A stretch of DNA of 64,000 bases. Source: Pararhodonellum marinum. GTDB lineage: Bacteria > Bacteroidota > Bacteroidia > Cytophagales > Cyclobacteriaceae. A program made the position numbers and the translations under genes. Of the stretch, positions 29,201-37,800 are shown piece by piece (the first letter of the stretch is position 1; each line of letters starts with the position of its first letter). The notes below the pieces were generated by a model. The model was not told the DNA's origin. It saw only the letters and a program-made list of their open reading frames with translations, and searched no databases. The stretch lies in contig NZ_JACEFJ010000008.1 of assembly GCF_015354735.1 (NCBI RefSeq), forward strand, positions 1 through 64,000, in the 5' to 3' direction.

Positions 29201-29768
29201 CATCTCCGTCATAATCAAAAAAGGCGGCCTGTGTATTGTAGCCTCTGTCATCAATACCGTAGGCCGCGGCTTTTTCCAAAAATTTGGGAACGCCGTTTTC
29301 ATCGTTTCCCTGGTTGACAAATAGTAGATTGGGGTTAGGATTAGCATCATCCCTATTCGAAACTGAAACATAAATGTCCAGTAAACCATCCTGATTGATG
29401 TCCACCAAGGTCACTCCTTCTGCCCAAGAACTGGTTATTAGTCCAGCTTCTGAAGTAGCCTCTTTGAATTTCAAATCTCCTTCATTCAGGTAAAGGGCAC
29501 ATGAGACCATATTGCCCGTAAAAAATAGATCTGGCAAGCCATCTCCATTAAAATCTCCAATGGCAACTCCTCCCCCATTGTAGATATAGTCAAAACTCAG
29601 CACATTGAATTCATCGGTAATTTTGATTTCATTGTTGAAAAAAACATCTGTTAGGTTCGGGGATAATAATTTGAATCGGAAATCTGAAGCCGATTTTGGC
29701 TGACAAGCCACCACCAAACAAATAGTTACGGAAATTAAGAGTTTGTTTACAGAAGAGTTAGTCATCAT
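26217..29768 (-). CDS. FG-GAP/VCBS repeat lipoprotein with ASPIC-UnbV domain
   Basis: A 1183-residue surface lipoprotein with a lipobox ending LVVAC (Cys22). At least twelve calcium-binding FG-GAP motifs of the form D.(N/D).DG..D are present (for example DFNGDGLPDLFF, DINKDGWPDIYV, DLDNDGFRDLFV, DIEGDGDLDLYV), probably forming beta-propellers. An ASPIC/UnbV segment lies near residues 530-625 (NKQGLGAKLTLTY, RLDILWPGG). Such CRTAC1-like proteins often sit next to SusCD pairs in Cytophagales, where glycan binding or display is assumed, not shown. It begins 317 bases from susC on the opposite strand and is translationally linked to the neuraminidase-like gene. Confidence 0.92.
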   Translation of the reverse strand: MMTNSSVNKLLISVTICLVVACQPKSASDFRFKLLSPNLTDVFFNNEIKITDEFNVLSFDYIYNGGGVAIGDFNGDGLPDLFFTGNMVSCALYLNEGDLKFKEATSEAGLITSSWAEGVTLVDINQDGLLDIYVSVSNRDDANPNPNLLFVNQGNDENGVPKFLEKAAAYGIDDRGYNTQAAFFDYDGDGYLDLYVLSNALESFQRNTSRPREKTGKGKSNDKLYRNNGDGTFSNVTREAGILTEGYGLGLAITDINKDGWPDIYVANDFITNDLLYINNGDGTFSNEISKRLDHQSFNAMGVDVTDFNNDGWSDVIVLDMFPPDNLRQKTMFAPTENYDLYTANLERGYEPQYVRNTLQLNRGDGYFSEIGFLANVFETDWSWAPLFADLDNDGFRDLFVSNGYGKDITDLDYINFSQNLGPFSTPENRRALLLEGIAPLKEVKLPNYVFKNNRDFTFEDVSELWGIREASISNGVAYADLDLDGDLDLVINNLNQEAFIYQNMTMEGLTPDRKANYVKFILKGEAPNKQGLGAKLTLTYMDQGNPVMQYYEHFPTRGYKSYVDETIHFGLGEVDTIDRLDILWPGGELQRFENLPVNSLHTLLFDLNKTNHRDSSNIILKHQFEEVSDQRGIAHRHLQHTYKDFNRQRLLPHKHSENGPGLAVGDINGDGREDFVVGGNVGYPAQVFIQDGRGNFKAQNLSEAYDSDDMGLLLFDIEGDGDLDLYVVSGGSRFQEGDEHYQDRIYLNDGKGNFAMASDILPELNFSGSVVTAADFDGDGNVELFIGGRVRPGQYPLSPRSAILKSKEGKLMDVTEEVCPDLADLGMVTAALWTDFDQDGRVDLIVVGEWMPVRFFKNELLDNGHSRLVDVSDTMAPQNSSGWWNSILQAGFDENEKPIYILGNLGLNVRWKATPEEPLSIYAKDFDGNGSVDPIMFQYLKGEKHAVPGRDALVSQIPSWKNRFLIYSDYAKVGFDGFFRPEDQEGMESLHADYFESATMTLGDDGKFSLRALPMQAQFAPIYGMLHNQDRQTFLIGNFFGNETITGRYDAFRGLQLVMEESKRPKVVEASESGFEVSGQGRGLAEILLADGQKAMLVAQQADSLKLFVSKDQTMVLRFLQPQSNIQKAIIQLQNGKSRIHEFHHGSGYLSQSSRALAVSEDFMKVTFVDYSGRMEVVYEKK

Positions 29769-30003
29769 TTACAAAATTTTACAGGCAATAAAACCAATTA
29801 TTATTACAATATCGGCCTAGATCAGGTCTTGATGGTTTTTTTTGTGTATTTATGACAATTTATTTTTGTAGATATATCGATAATATATGTAAAATTACTA
29901 AATTGAAACCGATTGCATAAGCTAATTCAATCTAGTTCCTTTATTTATTGGGCGATCCGTAAAGAGATAAAAATATTTTGCTTTTCGCAAAGATATCATT
30001 TAC

Positions 30004-30022
30004 TTTGTATACGGTATACAAA
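30004..30022. promoter_or_regulatory. 19-bp palindromic operator candidate upstream of susC
   Basis: TTTGTATACGGTATACAAA is a perfect inverted repeat apart from its centre base, located 64 bases before the susC ATG in the divergent region 29769-30085. The shape suits a dimeric repressor such as a GntR- or LacI-type protein; no such gene is in the window. The remainder of this region is AT-rich without other clear signals. Confidence 0.6.
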
Positions 30023-30085
30023 AATTAGATTCAATTATCCATGTAAACCTTAACACATTCAAAATTAACCTTTAAACCTTAATCT

Positions 30086-33000
30086 ATGATTAAAACAATT
30101 TACCCAGATGACTTCAGGAAGCTTACAAATTCCCTGAAAATCATGGTGTTTTTGGTCCTGGCAGGACTGATGATGCCCATGCAACAAGTTTTCGCCCAGG
30201 CTGGTACACAGCCTTTTGTGGTGAGAGGTACAGTGAGTTCCTCCGAAGGTGGAGAAACTTTACCCGGTGTCAACATTCTTATCAAAGGAACAGGTACGGG
30301 AACAGCAACTGATATTGATGGAAATTACTCCATTGAAGTGCCTTCAGGTGATGCCGTTTTGGTATTCACCTCGATCGGTTTTACGATGCAAGAAGTGCGA
30401 GTGGGCAATAATACCACGCTCAATATTACCATGGCACCGGATATGGCAGCATTATCTGAAGTCTTGGTAGTTGGTTACGGTACCCAAGAAAGGGCCAAAA
30501 TAACCAGTGCGATCTCCTCAGTAAGCTCAGAGGACATCAGGGCGATGCCTGTGCCCAACTTGGCCTCTGCCATACAGGGACGTGCTGCAGGGGTACAGGT
30601 TACCAATGCAGGAGCTCCAGGTACCAACCCGATAGTTCGTATCAGAGGCGTTGGTACAGTAGGAAATAATGATCCATTGTATGTGATTGATGGGGTTCCT
30701 GCGGGTGGTTTGAATCAAATCAACCCTGCAGATATTGAGTCCATTGAAGTATTGAAAGATGCTTCTGCTTCTGCCATTTATGGATCTAGGGCAGCCAATG
30801 GGGTCATTCTTGTCACTACCAAAAAAGGGCAAGTTGGAAAACCTGTAGTTACTGTAGAGTCTTATTATGGTACCCAAACCGCATGGAGACAACTTGATCT
30901 TTTAAACAGGAACCAATATTTGGACTTTGGTAGAGACCTGCTTGCCAACGGTGGTCAACCTGCTCCTCAAAGATTTGATAATTTGGGAGAGTTTGCCAAT
31001 GTGGATACCGATTGGCAGGGAGAGATGTTCCGAACCGCTCCTATCCAAGATCACAATGTGCAGATTTCCGGAGGAACAGAAAATGTACTTTATAATTTCT
31101 CTGCGGGATACTTTGCTCAGGAAGGTATCATGAGAGGGACAGATTTTGAAAGGGTTTCAATCAGAAGCAACACAGAATGGAGGGTTCATAACCGAGTAAA
31201 AATTGGCCAAACACTGACCATTGCTTATTCTGACCAAAACGTTGAGCCATTTTCAGGTGGAAGAAGCCAATTGGAACATATTGTGAAATCTGTGCCGTAC
31301 ATTCCTGTAAGGGATGCCAGTCGATTGGGAGGTTTTAGGGCCCCTGATACAGAGGACGGTTCTGATCCTGAAAACCCAGTATTGAACGCTGAGTTAAGGA
31401 CCAATAGAAATCAAGACTTCAAAATCCTAGGTACTGCTTACGTGGATGTGGATTTGTTTGAGGGATTCAAATACAAATTTTTGGTTGGATTGGATGTTGG
31501 AATCAATACAAATGACCAATATACTCCTAGATTCGATGCCGGTGATTTCAATTTCCAACCTTTCGCTTCCATCGCTCAAAACAGAAGCACATTCGTATCG
31601 CCTTTGATCAGTAATCAATTATCCTATTCCAAAAGTTTTGGAAAACACAACCTTGATGTATTGGGTGTAATTGAACAACAGACATTTACCTTTACAAATT
31701 TGTCTGGATCTGGACAGAATTTCCTCACCAATGACGTTAGAACGCTTCAAGGTGTGCAAAATCAGGTAACTTCAGGAAGTAAGACCGAAAGGGCACTCAT
31801 CTCCTACATTGGCCGTATCAACTATGATTATGACCAAAAATACCTCATTAGCGCTGCAGTAAGGCGAGATGGCGGTTCCAGATTCGGTCCAGCCAATAAA
31901 TGGGGAACCTTCCCTTCCGTATCCGTAGGTTGGAGAATCAGTGAGGAAGGTTTCATGAAACCTTTGACAGCAGTGAGTGATTTGAAACTTAGAGGTAGCT
32001 ATGGTGAAGTAGGTAATGACGGTTTTGGAGATTATGCTTATCAAGCCACAATCAACAGTAACTTCTTTTATAATTTCGATGGAACGCTGGAAGGAGGTAG
32101 TACCATTTCTAATCTAGCAAATCAGAATATACGCTGGGAAACCACCAAAATGACAAACATTGGTTTGGATTTGGGTCTATTCAATGACAGGTTCAACCTT
32201 TCTGCAGAATGGTTTGATAACAGAACGGAAGGCATGATATTGGGTGTTCCCATACCCCCTTCATTGGGATTCGATGGTGCGCCAATAGCTAACGTTGGAA
32301 CTGTTCAAAACACTGGAGTAGAGCTTGCTCTTGGCTATAGAAAATATACAGGTGATTTCACTTGGTCTGTAGACGGCAATATTGGATTTGTAAATAATGA
32401 ATTACTTTCACTTGGGATAGGTAACACTATTTTTGGACCTGGTTTTCAGGGTGATGCTTTAACGTTCACTGAAGAAGGAAGACCTATCGCATACTTTTAT
32501 GGCTGGGAAGTGGATGGCATTTTCCAACAAGGAGATGAAATCAATCAAGCCAATGCCGCACCAGGCGATCTTCGATTCGTGGACCAAAATGGAGATGGAG
32601 CAATAACTGATGCGGATAGAACCTTTCTAGGTCACTACTTGCCTGACTTCACTTATGGGTTGAATTTCACTGCCAATTACAAAAACTTTGATCTGACGAT
32701 GTTTTGGCAAGGTGTTCAGGGCAACGAGATTTTCAATAATCTCCGCTTCCACACAGAAGGAATGACCCGTTTGTTCGGTGCAAGTACCGTGGTTCTGGAC
32801 CGTTGGACCCCTACCAATACTAATACTGATGTACCTAGGGCAGTATCAGGAGATCCAAACAGAAATGCAAGGGCAAGTTCCAGGTTTGTGGAAGATGGCT
32901 CATTCCTGAGGTTAAAAATTCTTTCGTTGGGTTACAACATGCCCAGAACATGGTTAAACAGCTGGAGCAATGGAACCATATCCAACATAAGAATTTACTT

Positions 33001-33157
33001 TACAGGCCAAAATTTGCTAACATTTACCGGATATACTGGTTATGATCCTGAGATAGCAGTTAGAACCGGTGTAAATGCCTCTTTGGGTACCGGTATAGAT
33101 TATGGGCAGTTTCCTGCCGCAAGAACCTTTATAGGAGGTGTTCAAATTACATTTTAA
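30086..33157 (+). CDS. SusC/RagA family TonB-linked outer membrane transporter
   Basis: A 1023-residue outer-membrane importer that with its SusD partner takes up oligosaccharides or peptides using TonB energy. It has a signal peptide (core MVFLVLAGLMMPMQQVFAQ), a carboxypeptidase-regulatory-like domain (about residues 45-115, GVNILIKGTGTGTATDIDG) and no STN domain. A TonB-box-like LSEVLVVGYGTQ precedes the plug with IRGVGTVGNNDPLYVIDG and the SusC signature SIEVLKDASASAIYGSRAAN. A long barrel ends in QITF. The absence of an STN domain and of an adjacent anti-sigma gene argues against control by a FecR-type cascade. Confidence 0.96.
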   Translation: MIKTIYPDDFRKLTNSLKIMVFLVLAGLMMPMQQVFAQAGTQPFVVRGTVSSSEGGETLPGVNILIKGTGTGTATDIDGNYSIEVPSGDAVLVFTSIGFTMQEVRVGNNTTLNITMAPDMAALSEVLVVGYGTQERAKITSAISSVSSEDIRAMPVPNLASAIQGRAAGVQVTNAGAPGTNPIVRIRGVGTVGNNDPLYVIDGVPAGGLNQINPADIESIEVLKDASASAIYGSRAANGVILVTTKKGQVGKPVVTVESYYGTQTAWRQLDLLNRNQYLDFGRDLLANGGQPAPQRFDNLGEFANVDTDWQGEMFRTAPIQDHNVQISGGTENVLYNFSAGYFAQEGIMRGTDFERVSIRSNTEWRVHNRVKIGQTLTIAYSDQNVEPFSGGRSQLEHIVKSVPYIPVRDASRLGGFRAPDTEDGSDPENPVLNAELRTNRNQDFKILGTAYVDVDLFEGFKYKFLVGLDVGINTNDQYTPRFDAGDFNFQPFASIAQNRSTFVSPLISNQLSYSKSFGKHNLDVLGVIEQQTFTFTNLSGSGQNFLTNDVRTLQGVQNQVTSGSKTERALISYIGRINYDYDQKYLISAAVRRDGGSRFGPANKWGTFPSVSVGWRISEEGFMKPLTAVSDLKLRGSYGEVGNDGFGDYAYQATINSNFFYNFDGTLEGGSTISNLANQNIRWETTKMTNIGLDLGLFNDRFNLSAEWFDNRTEGMILGVPIPPSLGFDGAPIANVGTVQNTGVELALGYRKYTGDFTWSVDGNIGFVNNELLSLGIGNTIFGPGFQGDALTFTEEGRPIAYFYGWEVDGIFQQGDEINQANAAPGDLRFVDQNGDGAITDADRTFLGHYLPDFTYGLNFTANYKNFDLTMFWQGVQGNEIFNNLRFHTEGMTRLFGASTVVLDRWTPTNTNTDVPRAVSGDPNRNARASSRFVEDGSFLRLKILSLGYNMPRTWLNSWSNGTISNIRIYFTGQNLLTFTGYTGYDPEIAVRTGVNASLGTGIDYGQFPAARTFIGGVQITF

Positions 33158-33180
33158 TTACCATTAAATATATATAGAAT

Positions 33181-34701
33181 ATGAAATCAAAATCCATTTT
33201 AACCTTGCTGTTGATTTTGGTAGGTTTTGTTTCCTGTGACGAGGAAAAGTTAAACCCCGTAAATCCAAATCAGCTTGGCGTAGAAACCTTTTACAGGACT
33301 GGTCCGCAACTGGAAGCTGCGGTGAATTCAATTTATGCAGGCCTACAGGCCAACAATTTGTACAACAGAGAGTATTTCTTCCTACAGGATTTGCTATCTG
33401 ATGATTGCGCCACAGGTGGTCCTCAATTGGAAGCACCGAGGGCACAGGTTTTAAACCATGTATTCGACGCCTCTAACCCTTTGGTCTCAGCTAATTGGAG
33501 AGGTTGGTTCAGAATAGTTCATAGAGCCAATTTGGTGATTGAAAATGCCGAAAATGCGGTAGATGAGATTACTGATGCAGAAAGAAACAGAATGCTTGGA
33601 GAAGCTCATTTCCTCAGGGCTCTAGCCAATTTTGAACTGGTAAGTTTATGGGGACCTCTTCCTTTGAGAATGGAAGTTGCCACCTCGCCTGATGGAAGCC
33701 CAAGGGTGTCCGAGGATGAAGTTTACCAAGTCATCTTCAGCGATTTAAATTTTGCCATCGCTAACTTACCATTGAAAAGTGCACTTACCGGTGCAAATGT
33801 GGGAAGAGCCTCTATAGGAGCTGCACAGGCTTTGGCTGCCAAAGCGCATTTGTTCAGAGGTGAATATGCTGCTGCTAGGCCATTCTTACAAAGTATCATA
33901 TCTTCGGGCCAATATAGCCTCGTTCCCCGGTATCTGGATAACTTCGAACTTGAAAATGAAAACAATTCGGAATCGGTTTGGGAAGTTCAGTTTTCTGAGG
34001 ATTTTGGTAATGCTGGTGGTTGGAATGGTGATGGCTCTGGTATAGCAGAAGTTACTTTCAGAGGTCAGGAATATGGTCCTACCGCATGGAGAAATATCAT
34101 CCCAAGTACTTCGCTAGTCGCAGAATTTGAAACAGTAGCGGGTGGTGCTGCCAAAGATGATCCGCGAGGCCGATACAGCTTTTACAGAGTGGGAGATACC
34201 TTTAATGCTGGTGCAAGTGTCCTCACTGCGGATTTGATTCAAGGTGATGCCACCAGGCCCAGTTGGAGAAAGTACCAAATGATCTATGCCAGAAACGCTG
34301 AAAATACCAACTCCGGTATCAACTTCAGAGTCATCAGGTACGCGGATGTGTTGTTGATGATGGCGGAAGTAGAAAATGCGCTGTCAGGTCCTGCTGCTGC
34401 CTTGCCTTTCATCAATCAGGTACGTGCCCGAGCAGATGTAGACATGCCTCCTTACCCTACTGCACAATATCCTACGGGTACAGCAGATCAGATGTTAAGA
34501 GCCATTCAACATGAAAGAAGAGTGGAATTTGGTGGAGAGCAAATCAGGAACCGTGATATCAGAAGATGGAGAAGAATGGGACAATTGGCCAACGAACCCA
34601 TCAACAACTGGAATAATAGATACGATCGCTTGCCTTTACCACAGGAAGAAATTGATAACAACTCAGCTTTGACCTCTGCGGATCAAAACGATGGTTTTTA
34701 A
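33181..34701 (+). CDS. SusD/RagB family surface lipoprotein
   Basis: A 506-residue lipoprotein that forms the lid of the SusC channel and binds the substrate. Lipobox GFVSC gives an acylated Cys19, followed by an acidic DEEK export-like signal. TPR-like helices include ERNRMLGEAHFLRALANFEL and the typical RYADVLLMMAEVENAL. The C-terminal AIQHERRVEFGGEQIRNRDI and IRRW segment is also characteristic. It starts 23 bases after susC and is followed by a strong terminator. Substrate specificity cannot be read from the sequence; the neighbouring propellers suggest a complex glycoconjugate. Confidence 0.96.
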   Translation: MKSKSILTLLLILVGFVSCDEEKLNPVNPNQLGVETFYRTGPQLEAAVNSIYAGLQANNLYNREYFFLQDLLSDDCATGGPQLEAPRAQVLNHVFDASNPLVSANWRGWFRIVHRANLVIENAENAVDEITDAERNRMLGEAHFLRALANFELVSLWGPLPLRMEVATSPDGSPRVSEDEVYQVIFSDLNFAIANLPLKSALTGANVGRASIGAAQALAAKAHLFRGEYAAARPFLQSIISSGQYSLVPRYLDNFELENENNSESVWEVQFSEDFGNAGGWNGDGSGIAEVTFRGQEYGPTAWRNIIPSTSLVAEFETVAGGAAKDDPRGRYSFYRVGDTFNAGASVLTADLIQGDATRPSWRKYQMIYARNAENTNSGINFRVIRYADVLLMMAEVENALSGPAAALPFINQVRARADVDMPPYPTAQYPTGTADQMLRAIQHERRVEFGGEQIRNRDIRRWRRMGQLANEPINNWNNRYDRLPLPQEEIDNNSALTSADQNDGF

Positions 34702-34723
34702 TAATTAGGGTTTATTTATTGAA

Positions 34724-34756
34724 AAACAGCCGTTTATACAACGGCTGTTTTTTTTT
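34724..34756 (+). terminator. Terminator after susD
   Basis: AAACAGCCGT and ACGGCTGTTT form a 10-bp perfect stem with a short TTATACA loop, followed by a long T run. Confidence 0.92.
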
Positions 34757-34857
34757 GTCCATATTTTATTTTTCCACAAAGAAATTCCTGTTTAAATCCC
34801 TTAGCAGATCCCAAATAATAGGCTTATTTTTAATTTCCAGAAAGTTAAAAAAGCCCT

Positions 34858-37800
34858 ATGTATTTAATTTTTGATACCGAAACTACCGGACTTCCCCGTG
34901 ATTACAATGCGCCCATACATGACCTTGAAAACTGGCCCAGACTGGTTCAGTTGGCTTGGCAACTTCATGACGAAAGGGGAAAACTGCTTTCCAACCATAA
35001 TTTCATCATCAAACCGGAAGGTTTCAACATTCCTTACAATGCTGAAAAGGTTCACGGTATTTCTACTGAAAGGGCATTAAAGGAAGGCCAAGACCTAAAA
35101 AAAGTACTTGATGCCTTTCAGACAGACCTAACCAAAGCCAAATACCTGGTTGGCCACAATGTAGGCTTTGACATCAATGTCACCGGCGCAGAATTTTTGA
35201 GGAAATCCCTGCCTTTGTTGCTTACTGAAAAAAAGCAATTGGACACCAAGGACCTTTCTACCGACTATTGTGCGATTCCAGGTGGTAAGGGAGGAAAATT
35301 CAAATGGCCGACCCTTACCGAACTCCATAAAAAATTATTTGGAAATGGCTTTGGTGATGCACATGATGCAGCCTATGATGTCGATGCCACTGCAAAGTGT
35401 TTCTTCGGCTTGATTACACAAAAAGTGATTGCTCCGGAAAAAGGTTTGAAATCCGAAGAGGTCATATATGAAGCCCCAAAACTCGACACTGCCAATTTTG
35501 TCTACGCCAAGGATGATCAAAAAGCAGCTGCCAAGGAAGTCTTGGATGCCGCAGGCAAGGCTGATATTACTGACTTAAAGGACACCCCCTTTGCTCACCT
35601 TCATGTCCACACCCAGTATTCAGTGCTTCAAGCCACGTCAGAAATCCCAGCTCTGATCCAAAAAGCAAAGGAATTTAAAATGCCTGCCATCGCCATGACT
35701 GACCACGGCAACATGATGGGGGCCTTCCATTTTGTCAAAGAAGCTTTGATGCACGACATCAAGCCCATAGTCGGCTGTGAATTCAACATTTGTAAAGACC
35801 GATACAATAAATCCAGTAAAGATGACGGCTTTCAAACTGTCCTTCTAGCCAAAAACAAAGGAGGTTACCATAACTTGGCCAAACTTGCCTCCTACGCAAA
35901 TACCCAAGGGTTTTATTATGTTCCCCGGATCGACCGTCAATTGTTGCAGGAATACAAGGGTGACCTCATTGCCACTACCGGGGGCCTCTGGGGAGAAATC
36001 CCTTTCTTGATCTTAAATGTAGGAGAGACACAGGCAGAGGAAGCCTTTTTGTGGTGGAAAGAACAGTTTGGTGAGGACTTCTATGTGGAGCTCAACCGGC
36101 ATGGTATTCCGGAGGAGGAAAAAGTCAATGAAGTCCTGCTCCAACTTGCCCACAAACATGGCGTAAAGTATTTCGCTGCAAACAACACCTATTATAACCA
36201 AAAGACCGACGCAAAAGCACATGATATCTTATTGTGTGTAAAAGACGGGGAACTGGTAGAAAAGCCAAAAAAGTACATCGGCAAAAGAGGCAGGGAGTTC
36301 CGATATGGATTTCCGAATGATGAATTTTACTTCAAGAGCCCCGATGAAATGAAGCAGCTTTTTGCTGATCTTCCAGAAGCCATTTTCTGTACAGATGAAA
36401 TTGTAGACAAAATTGAAACCTATAAGCTGGCTAGAGAAGTACTCTTGCCAAAATTCGAAATCCCTGATGAATTTACTGATCCCGAAGATGCTTTGGATGG
36501 TGGTAAGCGCGGCGAAAATGCCTATCTCCGACATTTGACATATGAAGGTGCCAAAAAAAGGTATGGAGAAATCACGGAAGAAATAAAAGAAAGACTTGAT
36601 TTTGAATTAAGCACCATAGAGCGGACAGGCTATCCGGGTTACTTTTTGATTGTGCAGGATTTTACGGGTGAGGCCAGAAAAATGGGGGTAGCCGTAGGTC
36701 CTGGACGAGGTTCCGCCGCAGGTTCGGCCGTCGCGTATTGCACAGGGATCACAAATGTAGATCCCATTGCTTACGACCTCCTATTTGAGAGATTTCTGAA
36801 TCCTGACCGGGTATCACTACCCGATATCGACATTGACTTTGATGATGAAGGACGGCAAAAAGTAATCGATTATGTCATCCAAAAATATGGTTCCAGTCAA
36901 GTGGCCCAAATCATCACGTATGGCACCATGGCCGCCAAATCCGCGATCAGAGATACGGCAAGAGTGCTGAACTTGCCCCTTTCCGAGGCAGATAGATTGG
37001 CCAAATTGGTGCCCGACATCAAATTAAAAGCGCTTTTTGAACTGGCAGGGGACAAGGTGAAACTGGGTATAAAACTCAAAAACAACGCCGAGAACATTCA
37101 GAAAGCGGAAGAGTTGATCCGACTTTCGAAAAATCATGATGAGATGGCCAAAACCATCAACCAGGCCAAAGTATTGGAAGGATCGGTAAGGAATGTGGGG
37201 ATCCATGCCTGTGGGGTAATCATCACCCCCAACGACATTACCAACTTTGTCCCCGTGGCATTGGCCAAAGACTCCGAAATGTTCTGCACCCAGTTTGACA
37301 ATTCCGTGGTGGAAAGTGCAGGATTGTTGAAAATGGACTTTTTGGGTCTCAAAACACTTACCCTGATCAAAGATGCCGTCAAAATTGTCAAAGAGCGGCA
37401 TGGCATTGAGTTGGATCCGGAAAATTTCCCCATAGAAGATGAAAAAACGTACGAGTTGTTTCAGAAAGGCGAGACCGTAGGCATCTTTCAATATGAATCT
37501 GCAGGCATGCAAAAATACATGCGGGAACTTAAGCCGACTGTTTTTGCTGACCTGATTGCGATGAATGCCCTTTACCGGCCTGGCCCATTGGAATACATTC
37601 CCAGCTTTATCAGACGTAAGCATGGCATGGAACCGATCAGCTATGATCTGGAAGACATGAAAGAATACCTGGAAGAAACTTATGGGATTACCGTCTACCA
37701 GGAACAGGTCATGCTCTTGTCCCAAAAATTGGCCGGCTTTACCAAAGGTGAGGCAGACGTCCTAAGAAAGGCCATGGGTAAAAAGCAGAAAGATGTGTTG

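Noticed and set aside
37024-37725. 233-codon minus-strand frame opposite dnaE
   Set aside because: Antisense to the polymerase core; composition (many Phe, His, Gln) is typical of a reverse-frame artefact.
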